Shown: piece by piece, positions 1 to 8,488 of the stretch
Layout: every line of letters starts with the position of its first letter
Numbering within the stretch: the first letter of the stretch is position 1
Assembly (NCBI GenBank): GCA_013152655.1
Contig: JAADFW010000028.1
Coordinates: forward strand, 4,453-38,708
Source: Chlorobiota bacterium
GTDB lineage: Bacteria > Bacteroidota > Bacteroidia > Bacteroidales > B39-G9
DNA length: 34,256 nt
Direction: 5' to 3'
Notes under the pieces: model-generated
Told to the model about the DNA's origin: nothing
Database searches by the model: none
The model's input: only the letters and a program-made list of their open reading frames with translations
Program-made: the position numbers and the translations under genes

Positions 1-2357
1 TCTTTTCCAAGCAAAGTTTCATTAAATAATTTATAAATTCTTTTATATTCGTCAGTCCAACTGCCGGGTTCTTTAAAAGCATGTCCTTCCATTGGATAAA
101 CAGCCAATTCCCAATTATCTTTACCCAGTTCAATTAATCTTTGAGCCAGCCTCACTACATCCTGAAATTGTACATTGTTATCAACCATGCCATGACAAAT
201 TAATAACCTCCCTTTTAATCCGTTTGCGTAATAAATGGGTGAGCTATTGTAAAAAGCAACACTATCGGTAACCGGTGTGTTTAATATATCGGAAGTGTAA
301 GGATGATTATAATGTGCCCAATCGGTAACGGCACGCAAAGCTGCACCGCTTTTAAACACATCAGGATATTTGAACATAGCCATTAGCGTAATAAACCCGC
401 CATATGAACCACCGTAAATACCAATACGTGAACTGTCAATGTTTTGTTTCTGAACTAAATATTTTGCCCCATCAACCTGATCGGTTAAGTCTTTGCCGCC
501 CATATGCCTGTATATAGCTGTTCGCCAGTCTCTTCCATAGCCAGCACTTCCCCTGTAATCAATATCAAGAACTGTAAAACCATGGTCAACTAAAAAATTA
601 TGAAACATATATTCGCGATAATAGTAGCTCCACCATTTATGGGCATTTTGTAAATAACCGGCTCCATGAACAAAGATAATTCCGGCACCGTTTTTATTGC
701 CTGCATCGGGTTTATATAATCGAGCCGGGATTTTTTCTCCATCCGATGCATTAAAATTTATAAATTCAGGCATCCTCCAGTTATACGACAAAAAATCAGG
801 AGTTAATGAAGTAGTTATTTTAACCGGCTTTGAGCCTGTTTTATTTTCCATTAAATAAAGCTCCCATGGTTCGTTTGCCGAAGAAATTAGCAATGCAAAA
901 TATTTTTCGTCCTGCGAAAGAGTGTAATCAACCCGTCCTGTATAATTTGTAAGTTTTTCTAATTTATTATTTTTAAGACTTAACCTGTACAAATTCCTTA
1001 TTTCCTTATCTTCTTTATTTGAAGTAAAATAAAAATATTTGTTGTCTTTTGATAATTGAGGGTAATAGATTTCAAAAGAGCCTTTTGTAAGTGCAGTTTT
1101 TTGTTTGGTAAAAACGTTTAAGGAATATAATTGCGAGAACCCTGTTTCTTCCGACTGAAACCAAATACTTTCATCATCGGGCATCCAGCCAATTATACCA
1201 CCCGAGTAACTATAATTAATTCCGGGCCCGGCAATCCATGCAGAATCGTGTTGCCTTTCCAGAAAACTACAATTTCCGTTTTCAAAATTCAATTTACAAA
1301 TCCAACGATCTTTATTGTCTAATGAACGAACTTCAACAACAGCCATATTGCCATTTTTATTCCATACCGGATCGTGAATAATTGTTTTTCGTATTTTTAA
1401 AGAAGAATCATCACTTTCCGTATCAAAAACAGCATCATAAATTCCGGGTAAGCTATCAATATTAACCGGGAAAACCGTATCATTCAATACGTCGTAAATC
1501 ATTGACTTATAGTCGTCTAAAGGGCTTCCTACTTTAGGACGGGATGAAGTCATTTTAGTATATCCGCTTTCAGTAACAAAATTAGGAATTTCAGTATATT
1601 TTTTTTCATCAGCAGGCTTATACATTTGACAATAAACATACTGTTCATTTGGTGATATTTGTAAATAATATATTTTCCAACCTTTTAAATAATAAGCTTT
1701 TGGGTAGTTAGCATTACTTTCTTCCCTGATTTTTTCTTGTAGTTCTTTTTTAAGGTGCCTTTGGCTTAATACATTGAAATTTTTTAACTGGTCATATTCA
1801 AGCCACTCCTCATTTTTCGGCTTATCATTCTCCTCAGAGTTATTAAAACCCGATTTGAAATATGTTATTTGTATGGTTGTGCCGTTAATTCTATCCCATT
1901 TATATAAGTTGGAATTTTTTGTATAAAAAATATGTTTCTCATTTAATACAAATTGCGGCTCATATTCATCATCAATTGTTTTTGTTATTTGTATAGTCTT
2001 ACCAGTTTTAATATTCTTTAAGAAAATATCACCTTTCTTTGAATAAACTTTATCAATCCCGGTTAAATTATATGAATAATCATCTGTAAAATCATCTCTT
2101 TCAGATTTTTCTGCTTTGCTAACTAATTTATTTACAGTATTAATTTTATAAATTGAATCAGATGTAGCTTTTTCAGGATTCCAATAAAAATATATGGTTT
2201 TACTATCGTCAGACCAAAATACATCATGAGGCCAGTATCCGGTAAAATCTTTGCCCTGCATTATTTTTTCAATACTTAAAACCTTGTTAGTTTGGGCTTT
2301 TAAAAAAGAATTGGATAAAATAAAAACAATAATTGGAAATAATCTGAAATTTAGCAT
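1..2357 (-). CDS. S9 family prolyl oligopeptidase (dipeptidyl peptidase IV-like), 3' end outside the window
   Basis: Exported serine peptidase, probably releasing dipeptides (X-Pro type) from peptides in the periplasm. My reading of the minus strand gives an open frame from the ATG at 2357 to the window edge (785 codons). It begins with a signal peptide (MLNFRLFPIIVFILSNSF, ending LKAQ). The N-terminal two thirds should be the DPP-IV beta-propeller. The C-terminal third is an alpha/beta hydrolase with a complete catalytic triad: Ser651 in GIYGGSYGG (codon 405-407), Asp726 in HGMVDNNV (180-182) and His759 in EGHAF (81-83). The last visible residues (NETLLGK) are where such proteins normally end, so only a few codons are missing. 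It is divergent from the lipid kinase gene. The family is certain; the exact peptide specificity is inferred. Confidence 0.9.
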   Translation of the reverse strand, partial: MLNFRLFPIIVFILSNSFLKAQTNKVLSIEKIMQGKDFTGYWPHDVFWSDDSKTIYFYWNPEKATSDSIYKINTVNKLVSKAEKSERDDFTDDYSYNLTGIDKVYSKKGDIFLKNIKTGKTIQITKTIDDEYEPQFVLNEKHIFYTKNSNLYKWDRINGTTIQITYFKSGFNNSEENDKPKNEEWLEYDQLKNFNVLSQRHLKKELQEKIREESNANYPKAYYLKGWKIYYLQISPNEQYVYCQMYKPADEKKYTEIPNFVTESGYTKMTSSRPKVGSPLDDYKSMIYDVLNDTVFPVNIDSLPGIYDAVFDTESDDSSLKIRKTIIHDPVWNKNGNMAVVEVRSLDNKDRWICKLNFENGNCSFLERQHDSAWIAGPGINYSYSGGIIGWMPDDESIWFQSEETGFSQLYSLNVFTKQKTALTKGSFEIYYPQLSKDNKYFYFTSNKEDKEIRNLYRLSLKNNKLEKLTNYTGRVDYTLSQDEKYFALLISSANEPWELYLMENKTGSKPVKITTSLTPDFLSYNWRMPEFINFNASDGEKIPARLYKPDAGNKNGAGIIFVHGAGYLQNAHKWWSYYYREYMFHNFLVDHGFTVLDIDYRGSAGYGRDWRTAIYRHMGGKDLTDQVDGAKYLVQKQNIDSSRIGIYGGSYGGFITLMAMFKYPDVFKSGAALRAVTDWAHYNHPYTSDILNTPVTDSVAFYNSSPIYYANGLKGRLLICHGMVDNNVQFQDVVRLAQRLIELGKDNWELAVYPMEGHAFKEPGSWTDEYKRIYKLFNETLLGK

Positions 2358-2474
2358 TGTAGTAAATTTTTAACACTTAAATATACTATTTTTTGAATAA
2401 ATATGTTTTGAAGAGCCTATAAAACTTGATTTTTAGCATTCTCAGGTTTTTTTATTAATATTGAACCGCTAAAA

Positions 2475-3392
2475 ATGAATAAAATGAATAATTCTGTTAA
2501 AAAGGTTTTATTGGTATTTAATGAATATGCAGCTACCAAGCGTGCATCAAAACTATTAAATCCAATTATAGAAGAATTTAAATCGTACGGAATTGAGGTT
2601 AATTTAAGGTTAACCCGCTTTCCTAAGGATGGTGTAAATATAGTAATGCAGGAAAATTTAGATGAATGCGACGGTATAATTGCAGCGGGGGGAGACGGGA
2701 CTTTATTTGAAGTAATTAACGGTTATTTCAGAAGAAAAGAAATAACAAAAATACCTATTGGAGTTATTCCTGTTGGAACGGGCAACGCTTTTGCACGAGA
2801 TTTAAATTTAAAGAAAAATGAATGGAAAAAAGCTATTCAAAAAATTGCTTCTAATAAAACAAAAAAAGTTGATGTTGGTGTTTTTAATACTGCCGGCGAA
2901 GACCATTACTTTATGAATATTTTGGGTTTAGGCTTTGTTGCTGATGTTTCTAAAACTGCTTTTAAATTAAAATGGATGGGGAATATTGCATATACACTTG
3001 GCGTTTTATGGAAGGTTTTGTTTTTAAAAGAATATGATTTGGAAATTGTAATTGATGGCAAAGAATATGCAATGAAAAACACTTTTGTTGAAATATCAAA
3101 TACAAAATATACTTCCAATTTTTTAATGGCACCAAATGCAGAATTTAATGATGGATTACTGGATATTACATTGTTAGACGGAATTACACGTATTAATCTG
3201 TTGAAAGCATTTCCAAAAATTTTTACTGGTGAACATATTCATTTGAAAGAAGTTCAAACACATAAAGCTAAACATATTGTTATTAAAACAAAAAAGGCAA
3301 AACTACTTGCTCCTGATGGTGAATTGTTAGGAATTACACCAATTGAAGTTAAGTGTTTAAAACAAGCTGTAGATATTTTTTGTGATAATTAG
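2475..3392 (+). CDS. Diacylglycerol kinase family lipid kinase (YegS/BmrU type)
   Basis: ATP-dependent kinase of the DAGK catalytic family, acting on a membrane lipid (diacylglycerol, sphingoid base or similar) at the inner face of the cytoplasmic membrane. Visible motifs are the nucleotide-binding AAGGDGTLFEVINGY (GGDGT at residues 72-76) and PVGTGNAFARDL (about 100-110). A second conserved stretch, APDGELLG, lies near the C-terminus. The length of 305 residues is normal for the family. The start is the ATG at 2475; a second ATG three codons later (2484) would serve equally well. It is followed after only 6 bases by the methionine sulfoxide reductase gene, so the two are probably cotranscribed. 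The substrate cannot be told from sequence. Confidence 0.92.
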   Translation: MNKMNNSVKKVLLVFNEYAATKRASKLLNPIIEEFKSYGIEVNLRLTRFPKDGVNIVMQENLDECDGIIAAGGDGTLFEVINGYFRRKEITKIPIGVIPVGTGNAFARDLNLKKNEWKKAIQKIASNKTKKVDVGVFNTAGEDHYFMNILGLGFVADVSKTAFKLKWMGNIAYTLGVLWKVLFLKEYDLEIVIDGKEYAMKNTFVEISNTKYTSNFLMAPNAEFNDGLLDITLLDGITRINLLKAFPKIFTGEHIHLKEVQTHKAKHIVIKTKKAKLLAPDGELLGITPIEVKCLKQAVDIFCDN

Positions 3393-3398
3393 TAAAAA

Positions 3399-3854
3399 AT
3401 GGATAAAGAAAAAAAGAGAGGCAGATATCAACGAATTTACAAACAACTGGTTGAACTTGTAAAAAAATCGGATAATAAACAAGCCCGTATGGCAACTATT
3501 ATTGCTGTATTGTACCATAAAATGGATTATTTTTTTTGGATAGGATTTTATATGCTTCAGGAAAATAAATTAATTGTTAGTTTATATCAGGGGCCGGTTG
3601 CTTGCATGGAGCTAAAAAAAGATGTAGGCGTTTGCTGGGAAGGTATTAATTCTGCAAAGCCGATTGTAGTACCTGATGTTGAAAAATTCCCCGGCCATAT
3701 AGCTTGTGATTCCAGGTCGAAGTCGGAATTAGTTTTGCCTGTTTGGAATAAACAGAAAGAAATTATTGGCGTTTTAGATGTTGACAGCAAAGATTATAAT
3801 TCATTTGATGAAGTTGATATAGAAGAGCTGACAGCAATCTTAAATTTGATATAA
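3399..3854 (+). CDS. msrC: Free methionine-(R)-sulfoxide reductase (GAF domain)
   Basis: A single GAF-domain protein of 151 residues, matching the fRMsr family, which reduces free L-methionine-(R)-sulfoxide with thioredoxin in the cytoplasm. The three family cysteines are present: Cys69 (GPVACM), Cys79 (VGVCW) and Cys103 (HIACDS), together with the signature VPDVEKFPGHIACDS and acidic residues near SKSE. Known family chemistry uses the last two as catalytic and resolving cysteines. The gene starts 6 bases after the lipid kinase stop, which suggests an operon, although the two functions have no obvious link. Length is usual for the family. A plain signalling GAF domain is less likely because all three cysteines are in place. 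Confidence 0.9.
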   Translation: MDKEKKRGRYQRIYKQLVELVKKSDNKQARMATIIAVLYHKMDYFFWIGFYMLQENKLIVSLYQGPVACMELKKDVGVCWEGINSAKPIVVPDVEKFPGHIACDSRSKSELVLPVWNKQKEIIGVLDVDSKDYNSFDEVDIEELTAILNLI

Positions 3855-4014
3855 GCTGGACACAATTGGATATCTGTTTAAGTCCAATACTTTTTCTATA
3901 ACAGCTATAACACAGGTATTATTCAATTTAGTATTGTATTAATATATACTTCATTTTGGTATAATGCAGATATTTATATAGAATATTTATAAATAAAAAA
4001 AATACTTTATAATG

Positions 4015-4034
4015 CTTTTTGAAAATTCAAAAAG
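4015..4034. repeat. Perfect inverted repeat over the -33 box of the ferredoxin promoter
   Basis: Nine-base arms CTTTTTGAA and TTCAAAAAG face each other across an AA centre. The left arm contains the TTTG of the -33 element. This is a plausible operator position, but the sequence is AT-rich and chance cannot be excluded. Confidence 0.5.
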
Positions 4035-4047
4035 TAAATTACTTTTG
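4018..4047 (+). promoter_or_regulatory. Bacteroidetes-type promoter of the ferredoxin gene
   Basis: A -33 TTTG at 4018-4021 is followed, 18 bases later, by an exact TAnnTTTG box (TACTTTTG, 4040-4047). The expected transcription start near 4054 leaves a leader of about 26 bases before the ATG at 4080. The arrangement matches that in front of tRNA-Phe at 21035-21064, with identical spacing and an identical -7 box. The -33 element lies inside a perfect inverted repeat (4015-4034). Confidence 0.72.
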
Positions 4048-4079
4048 TACGCAATTTTAACAATTAAAATTTATAAAAA

Positions 4080-4247
4080 ATGGCATATGTAATTTCTGAT
4101 GATTGTACTGCTTGTGGAGCATGTATAGACGAATGTCCAACTGAAGCTATATCTGAAGGAGATATTTATAAAATTGACCCTGAATTATGTACTGATTGCG
4201 GTGCATGTGCAGATGTATGTCCTGTAGAAGCAATTTCTCCGGAATAG
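4080..4247 (+). CDS. Small 2[4Fe-4S] ferredoxin
   Basis: A 55-residue cytoplasmic electron carrier of the clostridial type. It contains two CxxCxxCxxxCP motifs: Cys9, 12, 15 and 19 (CTACGACIDECP) and Cys37, 40, 43 and 47 (CTDCGACADVCP). By family rule the first three cysteines of each motif plus the fourth of the other hold one cluster each. Such ferredoxins serve low-potential reactions, for example pyruvate:ferredoxin oxidoreductase or Rnf, neither of which is in this window. The gene stands alone between its own promoter and a hairpin terminator, so it is monocistronic. The start ATG is unambiguous because Cys9 is close to the N-terminus, as in homologues. Confidence 0.96.
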   Translation: MAYVISDDCTACGACIDECPTEAISEGDIYKIDPELCTDCGACADVCPVEAISPE

Positions 4248-4270
4248 TTACAATCTATAAAAAAGCATTG

Positions 4271-4302
4271 AGGCTGCTAATTGAATTAGCAGCCTTTTTT
4301 TA
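4271..4302. terminator. Rho-independent terminator, probably bidirectional
   Basis: An 11-bp perfect stem (AGGCTGCTAAT, 4271-4281, with ATTAGCAGCCT, 4285-4295) and a TGA loop are followed by a T tract on the plus strand. On the minus strand the same stem is followed, after CAATGC, by a run of T (complement of 4258-4264). It lies between the convergent ferredoxin gene and signalling operon and can end both transcripts. Confidence 0.88.
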
Positions 4303-7300
4303 TTATTTATTTTTAAAATATTCTACAAGCTCTTTCTCTACAAATTTCCATTTATCGTTTATTTCATCCAGTTTTTCATACATTTCATCATTAACTCTGT
4401 TTTCTGCAGCAGAAATTTCAATATGCAACGAATTTTCTTTCAATTGCTCTAATCCAAGATAATCCAGCGAAGTTTTAAGAGAATGAGCAATGGTCCTGAT
4501 ATCTTTGAAATTTTTGTTTTTAAGCATTTGCCTCAAGTCAATTAATTGCTTTGGAATATTTTCAAGGCATATGTTTAGAATATTTTCAATTTTATCATCC
4601 TTGTCTCCATAAATATTCCGCAAATTCGTTAAATTAATTAATTCAAATTTCATTGTTTCAATTTTATCTTGTTTTATATTAATAAAAGGTTTTTGAGAAT
4701 GAACTAACAATTCAATTTTATTAAATAATTCATCAGGAACAAAAGGTTTTGAAATATACTCATTCATTCCTAATTCAAAGCATTTATTTTTTTCCTCTTG
4801 AAGTGCATGGGCCGACATGCCTAATATAGGAATTTCACTTTTGGGCTTTGGTAAATTATTTCTAATATATTTAGCCGTTTCATAACCATTCATAACCGGC
4901 ATTTGAATATCTAAAATTACAATATCATAATCATTTTTTTCAATTAAGTCAAGAGCTATTTTACCATTCTCGGCAGTATCAATTTTTATACTGGAATTAT
5001 GTAATTTAATAGTATCAATAGTAAGAATTATGTTTGCAGGATTATCTTCTACCAATAAAAAATACAATTCATTTTTCTTTTCAGATTTATCAATAATATA
5101 ATTGGTAACGTTTTTCTCTGCTTTTTCACCGGTTCCAATTTCAAATTCTATAACAATATTAAAAATGGTTCCTTTATCCGGTTTACTGTCAACTGTAATT
5201 TTCCCTTTCTGAGCATCAACTAATCTTTTAACTATTGAAAGCCCCAGCCCTGTTCCTCCAAATTTTCTTGTAGTATCAGCCCTGGCTTGCGAAAAGCTAC
5301 TAAATATACTTTTATAAATAGTTAAATCCATACCTATTCCGGTATCTGATATAACAAATTCAATTTCAGCACTTTTAAATTTATTATATAAAAGACTAAC
5401 GTCTAATTTAACTTTTCCCCCTTCGTTTGTGAATTTAATAGCATTATCTAATAAATTAGAAATTATTTGATTCAATCTTATCGGGTCGCCAACCAAATAT
5501 CTTGGAATTTTAGCATCATAGTTTAATGTAATATCAATATTTTTTTCATTTGCTTTTAATGAAAATGACCTAAACAGAGATTGAATTGTACTTTTAAATT
5601 CAAATTCTATTTTCTCAATATTTAGTTTACCCGATTCAATTTTAGAGAAAGTTAAAATATCTTCTATTACTACTAAAAGATTCTCGGTTGAATTTTTTAT
5701 CTCACGCAAGTATGATTGTTGCTTTTCAGTTAGTTTTTCATTTAACAGCAAGTTTGAAAATCCAACAATAACATTTAGCGGCGTTCGTAGCTCATGTGAA
5801 GTATTAGCTAAAAATTCCTCTTTTAACTTTGCGTTTTCCTGTATCTTAATATTAGCTTCTTTTAATCCGTCTTTTTGATTGCTTATAAGGGTTAAAGCTG
5901 ACTCTAATTCCTCTTTCTGGTCACTTAATTCCAGTGTGCGGGCTCTTACTATTTCTTCTAATTCTTTTTTACTAAGTATTAAACTTTTAACCTTCCACCT
6001 TATAATGCTTATAATCAGTAATATTAATAAACCCAATTCAATAACAATAAACCAACGTGTTTTCCAAAAAGGAGGAGTTATAATAATATTTAAATCTGCA
6101 CCCGTATTATTCCAAACACCATCGTTATTACTTCCTCTTACTTTAAAAACATATTGCCCGGGTGGTATATTTGTGTATTGCTTTTCATGATTAGTTCCCA
6201 TATAAATCCAGTCTTCATCAAAACCTTCTAACTTACAAGAATATTGATTTTTCTTATTTTTAGTATAATTTAAGGCTGAAAAACTAAATGAAAATATATT
6301 CTCATTATATTTCAATTTTAATTCATTAGTAACATAAACACTTTCACGCATTTTTTTTGTGCCCGGCTTTAATGTTTTATTAAACAATTTAAATTCATTA
6401 ATAACAACAGGAGGAACAAATGGGTTATCTTTTACACTGTCAGGATTAAAAATATTAAATCCATTTACACCTCCAAAAATCAATTCTCCGGTATAGCTTT
6501 TAGTACAAGCACCAATACTAAAATCGTTGTTTTGCAAGCCATCATAAATATCATAATTTCGAAATTCCTGTGTAAGTACATTAAAACGTGTTAAGCCATT
6601 TACTGTACTTAACCATAAATTATTATTATCGTCATCCAGAATTCCAAATATGGCATAATTAACTGTTTTAACATTCTCCTTATAGAAAGCAAACGATTCA
6701 TTATCAGGATTATAACTATGCAGTCCATTTTCAGTTCCTATCCATAATATATTATTTTGATCTTCATAAATTGAGTAAATAGTACTACTGGTTAATCCAT
6801 TCGAATCTTCAGGATGAAAAATAAAATGCTTAAATGAATTGGTTTTTTCATCATAAAGATTTAAGCCATAATCGGTTCCAATCCATAATCGGTTTTTTGA
6901 ATCGGGATATATAGCCCAGATAATATTATTACTTAGTGAAGTTGAATCCTTTTTGTTTGATTTATAATGTATAAATTCATTGTTAAGCGGATCGTATTTA
7001 TCTAATCCGGAATTTGTGCCAATCCAAATAAAACCATTTTTATCTTCCTGAATATCAACTATTTCGTTAAAACAAAGACTATTACTATTATTTGGGTCAA
7101 AACGAAAATGAGTAAATTTTTCTTCTTCAGGATTAAAACGGTCCATGCCATACCCATCGGTACCAAGCCATAAATACCCGTTCCTGTCTTCTTCAATAAC
7201 AGTTATATCATTATTAATTAAACTGTTCGCGTTATTTTTATCGTGTGTGTAAAAAGTAAATTTATTTTTTTTTCGATCAAATTTGTTTAAGCCTCCACCA

Positions 7301-8466
7301 ATGTCTGTTCCAATCCATAGAATACCTTTTTTATCTTCATAAATTGATTTTACCCGGCTATTTAAAAGGCTATTTCGGTTAATTGGATCGTGTGTGTAAT
7401 ATTCAAATTTTGCAGGTTTCAAGTCAAGTTTATTTAATCCGCCGCCGCGAGTAGCTATCCATAATATGTGTGTATTATCTAAAATAATATCTCTAATGTC
7501 ATTATAGCTAATAGTATTGCTGTTTTCAGGATCATTAATAAACGATTGAAATGTTCCCTTTTCTCTATTGAATAATTTTAATCCACCAATATGTGTCCCA
7601 ATCCAAAAATTATCAAGCTTGTCCTCAGAAATTACATTAACGGAATTTTTACTATCATATTTAACCTTATATGAATAATGCCTGAAACTATTTGATTCAG
7701 GCAAATACCTGTCTAATCCGATTGCTGTGCCAATCCATAAAATACCTTTTTTGTCAACATAAACTTGCCTGACCTGATTATCGCTGATTGAATTACTATT
7801 ATTTTCATCATGAAAATAATTTTCAAACATTCCTGTTTGCAGATTCAGTTTGCCCATTCCGTTATCGGTTCCAATCCATAAAAAGCCGCTTAAATCCTGG
7901 CAAATTGACCATACCCTGTCATTACTCAGGCTATTAATGTTTGATACAGAATGACGATAGTTCGTAAAAATACCTTTTACTTTGTCAAAACTGCTTAAGC
8001 CTCCTCCTGCTGTTCCAATCCACAGAATACTGTCTTTGTCAATAAACAAAGTTTGCGCTTTATTATTAGATATGGTATTCGGATCTGCCGGATCATTTTT
8101 ATATGTTATAAAACGCTCGGTTTTAGGATCAAATTTGTTTAATCCACCGCCCCAGGTTCCAATCCAAATAATTCCATCAGAATCTTGTAAAATTTTTGAA
8201 ACTTTATTAGATGAAATAGAATTACTATTAAAGGGATTATGGTTATATATTTTAAATGAATAGCCATCGTATTTACATAATCCTTTATCTTGTGTGCCAA
8301 ACCACAAAAAGCCATAATTATCCTGAATCATAGAATATATTGTGCTTTGTGGCAAGCCGTCTGTTATACCAATATGCTCGAATATATATTTATTTTGTTG
8401 ACAATAAGCAGCTATTGAAATAAATACAAATAGTATAGAGGTATAAATAAATTTATTTTTTATCAT
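4303..8466 (-). CDS. Double-propeller hybrid sensor kinase with receiver and Hpt (HTCS-like, no AraC domain)
   Basis: A very large membrane sensor of 1387 residues. Order of parts: signal peptide (MIKNKFIYTSILFVFISIAA), 13-14 blades of the W(I/L)GT type, which fit two seven-bladed periplasmic propellers (about 25-680), a Y_Y_Y domain (about 720-790, ending SNNDGVWNNTG), one TM segment (about 803-822), a coiled-coil linker, HisKA with phospho-acceptor His891 (SHELRTPLN), HATPase_c (NAIKFTNEGG, DTGIGM, GTGLGLSIV), a receiver with Asp1186 (ILDIQMPVMNG) and Lys in ISKPF, and an Hpt domain with His1328 (AHSLKTS). Classical HTCS proteins end in an AraC-type DNA-binding domain; this one ends in Hpt. 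The ATG at 8466 is preferred to a GTG seven codons upstream because it starts the signal peptide cleanly. It is last in the operon, 22 bases after the phosphatase gene. The ligand is unknown. Confidence 0.93.
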   Translation of the reverse strand: MIKNKFIYTSILFVFISIAAYCQQNKYIFEHIGITDGLPQSTIYSMIQDNYGFLWFGTQDKGLCKYDGYSFKIYNHNPFNSNSISSNKVSKILQDSDGIIWIGTWGGGLNKFDPKTERFITYKNDPADPNTISNNKAQTLFIDKDSILWIGTAGGGLSSFDKVKGIFTNYRHSVSNINSLSNDRVWSICQDLSGFLWIGTDNGMGKLNLQTGMFENYFHDENNSNSISDNQVRQVYVDKKGILWIGTAIGLDRYLPESNSFRHYSYKVKYDSKNSVNVISEDKLDNFWIGTHIGGLKLFNREKGTFQSFINDPENSNTISYNDIRDIILDNTHILWIATRGGGLNKLDLKPAKFEYYTHDPINRNSLLNSRVKSIYEDKKGILWIGTDIGGGLNKFDRKKNKFTFYTHDKNNANSLINNDITVIEEDRNGYLWLGTDGYGMDRFNPEEEKFTHFRFDPNNSNSLCFNEIVDIQEDKNGFIWIGTNSGLDKYDPLNNEFIHYKSNKKDSTSLSNNIIWAIYPDSKNRLWIGTDYGLNLYDEKTNSFKHFIFHPEDSNGLTSSTIYSIYEDQNNILWIGTENGLHSYNPDNESFAFYKENVKTVNYAIFGILDDDNNNLWLSTVNGLTRFNVLTQEFRNYDIYDGLQNNDFSIGACTKSYTGELIFGGVNGFNIFNPDSVKDNPFVPPVVINEFKLFNKTLKPGTKKMRESVYVTNELKLKYNENIFSFSFSALNYTKNKKNQYSCKLEGFDEDWIYMGTNHEKQYTNIPPGQYVFKVRGSNNDGVWNNTGADLNIIITPPFWKTRWFIVIELGLLILLIISIIRWKVKSLILSKKELEEIVRARTLELSDQKEELESALTLISNQKDGLKEANIKIQENAKLKEEFLANTSHELRTPLNVIVGFSNLLLNEKLTEKQQSYLREIKNSTENLLVVIEDILTFSKIESGKLNIEKIEFEFKSTIQSLFRSFSLKANEKNIDITLNYDAKIPRYLVGDPIRLNQIISNLLDNAIKFTNEGGKVKLDVSLLYNKFKSAEIEFVISDTGIGMDLTIYKSIFSSFSQARADTTRKFGGTGLGLSIVKRLVDAQKGKITVDSKPDKGTIFNIVIEFEIGTGEKAEKNVTNYIIDKSEKKNELYFLLVEDNPANIILTIDTIKLHNSSIKIDTAENGKIALDLIEKNDYDIVILDIQMPVMNGYETAKYIRNNLPKPKSEIPILGMSAHALQEEKNKCFELGMNEYISKPFVPDELFNKIELLVHSQKPFINIKQDKIETMKFELINLTNLRNIYGDKDDKIENILNICLENIPKQLIDLRQMLKNKNFKDIRTIAHSLKTSLDYLGLEQLKENSLHIEISAAENRVNDEMYEKLDEINDKWKFVEKELVEYFKNK

Positions 8467-8488
8467 AATCAAATCATTAATATTCACT

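Noticed and set aside
4196..4462. Plus-strand open frame overlapping the ferredoxin gene, its terminator and the Hpt end of the kinase
   Set aside because: Another frame of the ferredoxin gene gives both CxxCxxCxxxCP motifs, and this frame crosses the terminator hairpin.
4303..8466. Classical HTCS assignment with a C-terminal AraC regulator
   Set aside because: The C-terminus carries AHSLKTS of an Hpt domain and no helix-turn-helix signature follows the receiver.
8467..8487. GTG start seven codons upstream for the propeller hybrid kinase
   Set aside because: It would put NINDLI before an otherwise standard signal peptide that begins with Met-Ile-Lys at the ATG at 8466.
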